From: Bacteroidota bacterium
GTDB lineage: Bacteria > Bacteroidota > Ignavibacteria > Ignavibacteriales > Ignavibacteriaceae
Length of the DNA: 5,112 bases
Direction: 5' to 3'
NCBI GenBank assembly: GCA_022567875.1
Contig: JADFGB010000115.1
Span: forward strand, 1-5,112
Below, piece by piece: positions 1-5,112 of this stretch. Below the pieces are notes generated by a model. The model did not search any database. It saw only the letters and a program-made list of their open reading frames with translations, and was not told where the DNA came from. A program made the translations under genes and the position numbers. How positions within the stretch are numbered: position 1 is the first letter of the stretch; each line of letters opens with the position of its first letter.

Positions 1-22
1 CGTACCAGATAAAAGTGTTACC

Positions 23-43
23 AAATTGTAAATTGTAAATTGT
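23..43. repeat. 7-bp tandem repeat, three copies
   Basis: Three perfect head-to-tail copies of AAATTGT, followed by a partial fourth copy (AATT). The last copy runs into the GC-rich hairpin element that starts near 40. It is too short and has no spacers, so it is not a CRISPR array. It looks like a slippage-type microsatellite in non-coding DNA. Copy number could vary between strains, but the window cannot show that. Confidence 0.7.
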
Positions 44-107
44 AATTAGCGAAGACTGTGGGTTCTCCCGAAGGGACTCCTAGGGAGGAATCCCGTAGGC
101 GCTACAA
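40..107. other. GC-rich multi-hairpin intergenic element
   Basis: A short island in non-coding DNA; 28 of the 45 bases at 61-105 are G or C, while both flanks are very AT-rich. It contains three small perfect stem-loops in a row: TCCC/GGGA with loop GAA (66-69 with 73-76), CTCC/GGAG with loop TAG (77-80 with 84-87), and GTAG/CTAC with loop GCG (95-98 with 102-105). Alternative pairing is possible: GGGA at 73-76 can pair with TCCC at 91-94, enclosing the second hairpin. The outer ends TTGT...AGCG (40-43, 48-51) and CGCTACAA (100-107) are complementary if AATT is bulged, which would close the whole unit but compete with the third hairpin. It could be a REP-like or MITE-like interspersed repeat, a structured RNA, or the terminator of a gene left of the window. 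No long U-tract follows, so a simple terminator is less likely. The stems are seen directly; their role is unknown. Confidence 0.5.
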
Positions 108-170
108 CTTCTTTTATTATTCCTATTATAACCATATTTTATAAACAATTTAATATTATAATATATTTAT
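108..170 (+). promoter_or_regulatory. AT-rich leader upstream of the ferredoxin gene
   Basis: Almost pure A/T sequence lies between the hairpin element and the TTG start at 171. It includes a 12-bp perfect palindrome, ATATTATAATAT (153-164), and a TATTAT box (124-129) that could be a -10 hexamer, though I find no matching -35 at the right distance. There is no Shine-Dalgarno sequence ahead of 171. It probably contains the promoter of the three-gene cluster, but no site can be named with confidence. Confidence 0.25.
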
Positions 171-509
171 TTGAAAAGATTTGAAAAACATATTTTTGTC
201 TGTGAAAATAAAAGACCGGACGGACATCCTCGTGGTTGTTGTAGTGATAAAGGAAGCAAAGAAATTAGGACGTTATTAAAAAAAAGATTGGCTGCACTTG
301 GTCTTAAAACAAAAGTAAGAGTAAATGCCACGGGATGCTTGGACGCTTGTGAGTTCGGAGTTACAGTATTAGTTTATCCCGAACAAATTTGGTACGGGGG
401 AGTTACTTTGGATGATGTTGAAGAAATAATTCAGCAACATATTATCAAAGGAAATCCTATTAAGAAATTAATGATAAAGGATAAAAGATTTCATCAAAAT
501 GAAGAATGA
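171..509 (+). CDS. Thioredoxin-like [2Fe-2S] ferredoxin
   Basis: A 112-residue soluble cytoplasmic electron carrier of the thioredoxin-fold [2Fe-2S] ferredoxin family (related to Aquifex Fd and the NuoE C-terminal domain). The likely cluster ligands are C11, C24, C56 and C60; the C-x12-C and C-x3-C spacings match the family. Family blocks are clear: HIFVC at 7-11, GHPRGCC at 18-24, NATGCLDACEFG at 52-63, then VYPEQIWYGGVT and a C-terminal helix. An extra cysteine, C23, sits beside C24. The start is TTG: an in-frame TAA lies at 159-161, no ATG lies between it and the conserved HIFVC block, and the resulting N-terminus has normal length for the family. No Shine-Dalgarno is visible. The last 11 bp overlap the nth gene, suggesting co-transcription and coupled translation. 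The redox partner is unknown; donating electrons to its neighbour's iron-sulfur cluster is only a guess. Confidence 0.9.
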   Translation: MKRFEKHIFVCENKRPDGHPRGCCSDKGSKEIRTLLKKRLAALGLKTKVRVNATGCLDACEFGVTVLVYPEQIWYGGVTLDDVEEIIQQHIIKGNPIKKLMIKDKRFHQNEE

Positions 510-1137
510 TGTTAATAAAAAATATGCGGAGAAAATATTTTCATTGTTAAAAGATGAATACCCTGAAGTAACAAGTGCTTTAAATTATAAAACACCTTTC
601 CAACTTTTAATATCAACAATACTTTCTGCACAATGCACTGACGCAAGAGTAAATATTGTTACGGAAAAATTATATAAGAATTATGATACACCTGCAGACT
701 TTGTAAATATATCTGCCGAAGAATTAGAGAGGTTAATTTATTCAACCGGATTTTATAAACAAAAAACTAAAAGTATTAAAAATTGTTCTAAAATGTTGAT
801 TGAAAAATATAACAGTGAAGTACCAAAAGATTTGGAACTGCTAATAAAATTACCAGGTGTAGGTAGAAAAACAGCATCTGTAGTTGCAGGAAATGCGTTT
901 GGTGTTCCTGCAATTGCAGTAGATACACACGTTATTCGTCTATCAAATCTATTCGGATTTGTTGAAACTTCTGATCCGGTTAAAATTGAATTTAAATTAA
1001 AAGAACTATTACCGGAAAGTGATTGGACAAATTCATCCCATCTTTTGGCAACTCACGGAAGGAATATATGCATAGCAAGAAAGCCCAAATGTTCCATTTG
1101 CATTTTGAAGGATATTTGTCCAAGTTATAAACCTTAA
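499..1137 (+). CDS. nth: Endonuclease III, [4Fe-4S] DNA glycosylase/AP lyase
   Basis: A bifunctional base-excision repair enzyme that removes oxidised pyrimidines and cleaves the abasic site by beta-elimination. The protein is 212 residues, essentially the length of E. coli Nth (211). The helix-hairpin-helix motif LPGVGRKTA (118-126) carries the catalytic lysine K124, and VDTHV follows with the catalytic aspartate D142; their 18-residue spacing equals that of E. coli K120/D138. The C-terminal iron-sulfur loop is complete, C191-x6-C198-x2-C201-x5-C207, each cysteine offset by exactly four from the E. coli residues. The N-terminal block LLISTILSAQCTDARVN (36-52) is also typical. ATG at 499 lies inside the end of the ferredoxin gene (11-bp overlap), with no Shine-Dalgarno at normal distance; initiation probably depends on translation of the upstream gene. 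All key residues are present, so an active enzyme is expected. Confidence 0.97.
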   Translation: MKNDVNKKYAEKIFSLLKDEYPEVTSALNYKTPFQLLISTILSAQCTDARVNIVTEKLYKNYDTPADFVNISAEELERLIYSTGFYKQKTKSIKNCSKMLIEKYNSEVPKDLELLIKLPGVGRKTASVVAGNAFGVPAIAVDTHVIRLSNLFGFVETSDPVKIEFKLKELLPESDWTNSSHLLATHGRNICIARKPKCSICILKDICPSYKP

Positions 1138-1168
1138 CAATAAAATTATAAAAAAAGATGGTAATTTA

Positions 1169-1735
1169 ATGTCAGATGTTATGAGAAATAGGGAAGCATG
1201 TCTTAAAATATTAAATGAATACACGCAAAGAGATAACCTTTTAAAACATGCTTATGCCGTTGAGACCTGTGTGAAAGCTTATGCAGAAAAATTTAACGAA
1301 GATGTTTCGTATTGGAGTAATGTAGCATTGCTTCACGATTTTGATTATGAAAAATTTCCAACTGCTGAAGAACACCCATACAAAGGAAGTGAAATTTTAA
1401 AGGAAAAAGGATTTGATGAAGAATTCAGAAAAGCAATTTTATCACACGCAGATTATACCGGTGTTACAAGAGAGACCTTACTTTCAAAAGTATTGTTTGC
1501 ATGCGATGAACTTGCCGGTTTCATTACAGCTGTTACGTACGTACGTCCGAGTAAATCAATTGATGAAGTAAAGGTTAAGTCGGTTAAGAAAAAATTAAAA
1601 GACAAAGGATTTGCAAGAGCAGTAAGCAGAGAAGATATTTATAATGGTACAGAAGCATTAGGAATACATCTTGATGAACATATTCAATTCTGTATTGACG
1701 CAATGAAAAAAAATAAAAAACAACTTTGTTTGTAA
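1169..1735 (+). CDS. HD-domain (HDIG-type) phosphohydrolase, substrate unknown
   Basis: A 188-residue cytoplasmic protein of the widespread small HD-domain hydrolase family, which uses bound metal ions to hydrolyse phosphate esters. Candidate metal ligands occur in the expected order: H27 (LLKHAYAVE), H56-D57 (LLHDFDYE), H69 (EEHPYKGSEIL), H93 (ILSHADYTG) and D113 (FACDELAGFITA). The second half follows the family pattern: VRPSKSI near 125-131, then a lysine-rich helix and KGFARAVSREDI near 146-157. No signal peptide or membrane segment is seen. Thirty-one bp separate it from nth, so it is probably in the same transcript. ATG at 1169 is used here. M5 at 1181 gives MRNREACLKIL, closer to typical family N-termini, and is an equally possible start. 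An ATG at 1158 reads only three codons. The physiological substrate of this subgroup is not established and the neighbours do not reveal it. Confidence 0.88.
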   Translation: MSDVMRNREACLKILNEYTQRDNLLKHAYAVETCVKAYAEKFNEDVSYWSNVALLHDFDYEKFPTAEEHPYKGSEILKEKGFDEEFRKAILSHADYTGVTRETLLSKVLFACDELAGFITAVTYVRPSKSIDEVKVKSVKKKLKDKGFARAVSREDIYNGTEALGIHLDEHIQFCIDAMKKNKKQLCL

Positions 1736-1767
1736 ATTATCAAGAAATTTTTATTTTTTTTATTTTT
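1706..1767 (+). terminator. Possible A/T-only hairpin with T-tract
   Basis: The A-run at 1706-1719 (eight A, T, five A) is perfectly complementary over 14 bp to 1748-1761 (five T, A, eight T); another TATTTTT follows. Transcribed rightward this gives a weak A-U stem with a U-rich tail just after the HD gene stop (1733-1735), where a terminator for the cluster would be expected. The 5' arm lies inside the coding sequence, in a lysine/asparagine-rich C-terminus, and the 28-nt loop spans the stop codon. With no G-C pairs the stem is weak, so it may be only base composition. Confidence 0.3.
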
Positions 1768-1776
1768 CATTATTGT

Positions 1777-1809
1777 CTTGACTTATTATAAGTTAGTGTA
1801 CTAAATTTA
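1777..1809 (+). promoter_or_regulatory. Candidate Bacteroidetes-type promoter for porU
   Basis: A TTG at 1778-1780 (in CTTGACTTA) is followed after 21 nt by TAAATTTA (1802-1809). This fits the Bacteroidetes primary-sigma consensus TTTG, 19-21 nt, TAnnTTTG, with one mismatch in each element (C for the first T; A for the final G). TTGACT (1778-1783) is also a good general -35. Transcription would start about 5-8 nt after 1809, leaving a leader of roughly 110 nt ahead of the gene at 1925. It lies between the end of the first cluster and porU, where an independent promoter is expected. Confidence 0.5.
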
Positions 1810-1924
1810 GATTCAAAATTAAGGAGAATATAAAAAAAGATTTTTGCTACAGATTTAATAATTCATTATTAGATAATATTTAAATACAGTCTCAAATAAT
1901 TTATAGTTAAAAGCAGATTCTAAA
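1810..1924 (+). other. AT-rich 5' leader of porU
   Basis: This is the untranslated stretch between the candidate promoter and the porU start. It contains the AAGGAG at 1821-1826 and an A/U stem-loop of about 8 bp (1854-1861 with 1866-1873, one G-U pair, loop TTCA). No Shine-Dalgarno precedes ATG 1925, in keeping with the other genes here. An in-frame TAG at 1904-1906 rules out an upstream extension of porU. I recognise no known riboswitch. Confidence 0.35.
1821..1826 (+). promoter_or_regulatory. Orphan Shine-Dalgarno hexamer AAGGAG
   Basis: This is the best ribosome-binding sequence in the window, yet it is 98 nt upstream of the porU ATG and has no ATG, GTG or TTG at usable distance. The only reading frame in place would begin with ATA at 1830, just 3 nt away, and run 17 codons to TAA at 1881-1883; both the start codon and the spacing are poor. 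It may be chance, a ribosome standby site, or the remnant of a leader peptide. Confidence 0.3.
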
Positions 1925-4900
1925 ATGAATAGCAAAAAACTTTTATTCTTATTAATAATACTCACTCCTTTTGTGTTGTTCTCACAAAAAGATATAAAAA
2001 TTATTTCATCCAATACAAATTCCTTGGTTATTGAGTTCACTCCTAATTATTATGATACTACCTTAATTCATTTTGGGACCCAAAAATTTATAAAAACTTT
2101 ATTTAAGGGTGGATATATACAAAATGCTCAAAATTATGGTGAACCTGCTATTCCTGTAAAATTTATTAATGTAGGTGTTCCATCTGAATTTGGCAATACT
2201 ATCGAAGTTTTAAGTTCAAGTTATAAAGAAATTAAAGGAGATTTAATTCCAAAACCTGAAATAATAAAAGTAAACGGAGTTGATGATAATATCTTTAAGA
2301 AAAATAAAAAATATAATAATTATAAAAGCACAGATGATCTTGTTACGTTTGGAGATTATGGTTTAGCAAGAAATCTAAGAACGCAATCTATTATAATACA
2401 TCCTGTTAAATATAATGCTTCTTCAAAAAATATTAGACTTTACACTAGAATAGTAATTAAGATAAATTTTTCATCGGTACAAGTAATTTCTTCCAAACCT
2501 GCTTCTGATTTATTGGATGGTGCTATTATTAATTATAATATTGCTAAAAGATGGACGCAGAATAAATTAAAATTAAGAAAATCTATTATTAACAGTGTGC
2601 TTGCTAACGGCGCTTGGACACGGTTTGAAGCAAAAACAGATGGCATATATAAAATAACCAAAAGCCAATTAACTTCACTTGGAATTGACCCAAATACTGT
2701 TGACCCGAGAACAATTAAAATTTATAACAACAGCGGAAAAGTGTTATCTGAAAATATGAACGATCCTCGTCCAACCGATTTAAATGAAAACGCTATTTTT
2801 GTGAGCGGAGAGAATGACGGTAAATTTGACGATAATGATTTTATCCTGTTTTACGGTAGAGGGAATAATTTTTGGGAATATGATAAAAATCTTAGGAATT
2901 ATAAAAGATATTTTCACTCATATTCAAAAACAAATTATTATTGGATAACATCAGGGGGAAATCAAGGTAAGAGAGTTATCAAAAAAAATAGCTTAAACCT
3001 TACAGGTACTTATGTACAACCAAACTCAAAAGGTTTTGCTTCTTTAGAAGAAGATAAAAAAAATATTGCCCAAACAGGAAGAATTTATCTCGGAGATGAA
3101 TTTACAACTTCAAGTTTAGAACATTCATATACTAATAAATTAGACGGCAGGATAAATTCATATCCTCTAAATTATACTTTCAGATTTGTTAATGCTGCAT
3201 CAAATAATTTAGTATTAGATGTTTCAGAGAATTCAACAAAAATATTTTCTCAGTTGCTTCCCGGTTATGGAGCAGCTCCTTATACATACGGAAGGGCATA
3301 TATAAAAAATATTTCTTTTACAGGTACGTTACCTGATAATAGAAGCGTTCTAAAATTTACTCTTAACTCCCCATCATCAGTTACAACAACAGGGTATTTA
3401 GATTATTTTGAGATTCGCTATCAAAAAGAATTAAAAGCTTTTAACGATTATTTGATATTTTATTCAAAAGATACCACATCACTTATTCAATATTCTCTAA
3501 ATAGTTTTTCAAATTCTAATATCTTTGTTTTTGATGTAACTGATTATGCAAATGTAGAGATGATTACTAATCCTATACAGCAGAGTGGTGGACAATTTAT
3601 ATTTCAAGCAAATGAGCAAAAAAATAATGTTCATAAATATATTGCTGTAGGTGATAATAATTATCAATTCAGAGTTATCTCAAATATAAATCAGGCAAAT
3701 AACTCTAATCTGCATGGAATAAGTGAAGGTGCAAAATATATTATTATAACACATAATAAATTTTTAGAAGCCGCAAACAGATTAAAGGAATACAGGGAAA
3801 CTCAATCAAAAATTACTGTTTCAACTATTGTAGTTGATATTGATGAAATCTTCAATGAGTTTTCCGGAGGGAATGTTGACGTTACATCAATTAGAGATTT
3901 TCTAAAATATACTTTTGATAATTGGAATATAACTCCAGAGTATGTTCTATTTATGGGCAAAGGTACTTATGACCCAAAAGATGTAGAAGGATTCAACAAT
4001 AATTATGTACCTGCTACGGAAACAGTGGAATCCCTATTGCTTATTCCTTCATTTACTTCAGATGATTATTATGTTAAAGTAAACGGAAATGATCCCTTTG
4101 TTGACCTTGCCTCTGGTAGAATGACAGTTAGAACACTTCAAGAGGCAAATAACCTAATTGATAAAATAATAGAATACGAAAACTCTGCTTCTACAGGAAT
4201 TTGGAGAAATTTAATTACATTAATTGCCGATGACGGATTTACATCAAAGACATTTGAAGGATCAGAACATACAGCGCCTTCTGAAATATTGGGTAATACA
4301 ATTATTCCACCTTCGTTTGACCAAAATAAAATATATATGGCTGCATTTCCTGTTGTACTTACTAGTTCGGGAAGGAGAATGCCATCCGTAAATAAAGCTA
4401 TTATAGATGCAATTAATAACGGAACATTAATTTTAAATTACGTGGGACACGGGAGTCCTTCTCTTTGGGCACACGAAGAAGTTTTTGTTAAAAGTGCTAC
4501 AATCCCTCAGCTACATAATAATAAGTATTTCTTTTTAAGTGCTGCTACCTGCGATTTCGGATATTTTGATATTCCCGATTTTCAGAGTGCGGCTGAAGAA
4601 CTTTTATTTTTGAAAAATGCAGGTTGCATTGGTGCTTTTACAGCTACACGTTTAGTATATTCTTCTCTTAATCACTCAATAATGTATCAGTTCTTTGGTG
4701 ATCTGTTGAAAACACCAAAAGATACATTGAACCTAAGCATTCCTATAGGAAAGGCTAATTTCTTGACAAAACAAATTTTTCACGGGACTAATGATCAAAA
4801 ATATCATATACTTGGTGATCCTACTTTAAGATTAGTTATACCTCGGTTTAAGGCTAGTATTGATTCAATTAACAATCAATATGTTGCTACTGCAACTAAT

Positions 4901-5112
4901 ATACAACTCAAAGCATTAAGCAATACTAAAATTTCGGGAGAAATAAAAAAAGTAGACGGCTCAAGTTGGAATGATTTTAACGGTGAAGGTTTGCTCACTG
5001 TATTTGATTCGGAAAGAAATGTACCCTTACCTGCGATAAATAATTTTCCTATGTCTTTACAGGGCGGTGTAATTTTCAGAGGCAGAATTTCCATAAATAA
5101 AGGTAAATTTTC
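1925..5112 (+). CDS. porU: Type IX secretion sortase PorU (C25 peptidase), 3'-truncated by window
   Basis: An open frame of 1062 codons, with no stop before the window edge. PorU is the cell-surface signal peptidase/sortase of the type IX secretion system; it cuts C-terminal sorting domains from cargo and couples the cargo to lipopolysaccharide. Residues 1-20 are a signal peptide (K4-K5, hydrophobic core, likely cut at S20/Q21). After a divergent N-terminal domain (to about 227) comes the PorU-typical block WTRFEAKTDGIYKIT (from 231), then FDDNDFILFYGRG ending at 313. The gingipain-type domain spans about 603-971: SDDYY, SGRMTVRTLQEA (730-741), the catalytic histidine H842 in NYVGHGS, the catalytic cysteine C876 in SAATCDFGYFD, TATRLVYSSLN (from 906) and LGDPTLRL (963-970). 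The His-Cys spacing of 34 is close to the 33 in RgpB (H211/C244). The start is the first ATG after the in-frame TAG at 1904. The C-terminus lies outside the window. A secreted C25 protease is the alternative, but the N-terminal block and TRLVYSSLN favour PorU. Confidence 0.9.
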   Translation, partial: MNSKKLLFLLIILTPFVLFSQKDIKIISSNTNSLVIEFTPNYYDTTLIHFGTQKFIKTLFKGGYIQNAQNYGEPAIPVKFINVGVPSEFGNTIEVLSSSYKEIKGDLIPKPEIIKVNGVDDNIFKKNKKYNNYKSTDDLVTFGDYGLARNLRTQSIIIHPVKYNASSKNIRLYTRIVIKINFSSVQVISSKPASDLLDGAIINYNIAKRWTQNKLKLRKSIINSVLANGAWTRFEAKTDGIYKITKSQLTSLGIDPNTVDPRTIKIYNNSGKVLSENMNDPRPTDLNENAIFVSGENDGKFDDNDFILFYGRGNNFWEYDKNLRNYKRYFHSYSKTNYYWITSGGNQGKRVIKKNSLNLTGTYVQPNSKGFASLEEDKKNIAQTGRIYLGDEFTTSSLEHSYTNKLDGRINSYPLNYTFRFVNAASNNLVLDVSENSTKIFSQLLPGYGAAPYTYGRAYIKNISFTGTLPDNRSVLKFTLNSPSSVTTTGYLDYFEIRYQKELKAFNDYLIFYSKDTTSLIQYSLNSFSNSNIFVFDVTDYANVEMITNPIQQSGGQFIFQANEQKNNVHKYIAVGDNNYQFRVISNINQANNSNLHGISEGAKYIIITHNKFLEAANRLKEYRETQSKITVSTIVVDIDEIFNEFSGGNVDVTSIRDFLKYTFDNWNITPEYVLFMGKGTYDPKDVEGFNNNYVPATETVESLLLIPSFTSDDYYVKVNGNDPFVDLASGRMTVRTLQEANNLIDKIIEYENSASTGIWRNLITLIADDGFTSKTFEGSEHTAPSEILGNTIIPPSFDQNKIYMAAFPVVLTSSGRRMPSVNKAIIDAINNGTLILNYVGHGSPSLWAHEEVFVKSATIPQLHNNKYFFLSAATCDFGYFDIPDFQSAAEELLFLKNAGCIGAFTATRLVYSSLNHSIMYQFFGDLLKTPKDTLNLSIPIGKANFLTKQIFHGTNDQKYHILGDPTLRLVIPRFKASIDSINNQYVATATNIQLKALSNTKISGEIKKVDGSSWNDFNGEGLLTVFDSERNVPLPAINNFPMSLQGGVIFRGRISINKGKF

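Noticed and set aside
23..43. Possible CRISPR array
   Set aside because: The repeat unit is only 7 bp and the copies are contiguous with no spacers.
40..107. tRNA or other standard RNA gene
   Set aside because: The stems are too short and there is no cloverleaf, anticodon arm or T-loop sequence.
1033..1224. 63-codon open frame on the minus strand
   Set aside because: It lies antisense to the conserved iron-sulfur end of nth and the start of the HD gene, and its translation shows no recognisable domain; it is a by-product of the coding strand.
1535..1546. Perfect ACGT x3 palindrome inside the HD gene
   Set aside because: It encodes part of the conserved TYVRP segment in frame, so protein coding explains it; there is no sign of a protein-binding site.
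1855..2040. 61-codon open frame on the minus strand
   Set aside because: It is antisense to the porU leader, signal peptide and first codons. Its composition is simply the complement of AT-rich sequence, with no motif.
4876..5094. 72-codon open frame on the minus strand
   Set aside because: It is antisense to the region just after the PorU peptidase domain, where the plus frame stays open and in phase; no domain or ribosome site is seen.
1925..5112. Frameshift or broken gene in porU
   Set aside because: The signal peptide, the FYGRG block at 2849, SGRMTV at 4112, the histidine codon at 4448 and the cysteine codon at 4550 all lie in the same frame with no stop. The gene is cut only by the window edge.

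Overview
The window is AT-rich DNA with four protein genes, all on the + strand. It most resembles a genome of the Bacteroidota/Chlorobiota supergroup, perhaps the Ignavibacteria. The clues are a type IX secretion sortase (PorU) gene, which is confined to that supergroup; almost no Shine-Dalgarno sequences in front of the genes; a promoter candidate fitting the Bacteroidetes sigma consensus (TTTG, 19-21 nt, TAnnTTTG); and strong A/T bias at third codon positions. The exact lineage is an inference.

Layout. Positions 1-170 hold no gene. They carry a 7-bp tandem repeat (23-43), a sharply GC-rich run of small hairpins (about 40-107) and an AT-only leader. A compact cluster follows: a thioredoxin-like [2Fe-2S] ferredoxin (171-509, TTG start), endonuclease III (499-1137, overlapping the ferredoxin by 11 bp) and an HD-domain phosphohydrolase of unknown substrate (1169-1735, 31 bp downstream). 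The spacing suggests one transcript. A possible A/T-only terminator overlaps the end of the third gene.

The gap 1736-1924 contains a promoter candidate and a leader of about 110 nt. The leader has a good Shine-Dalgarno hexamer with no ATG, GTG or TTG start at a suitable distance. From 1925 to the window edge runs one uninterrupted reading frame of 1062 codons, still open at 5112. It has a signal peptide, a PorU-type N-terminal region and a gingipain-type (C25) peptidase domain with its His/Cys dyad intact.

Functionally there are two units. The first is an iron-sulfur/DNA-repair/housekeeping cluster: Nth carries a [4Fe-4S] cluster and its overlapping neighbour carries a [2Fe-2S] cluster. The second is a separately transcribed cell-surface gene whose product would cleave C-terminal sorting domains from type IX cargo at the outer membrane. 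I see no clearly new multi-gene system. The items most worth a second look are the hairpin element at 40-107, the porU leader and the ferredoxin-nth overlap.
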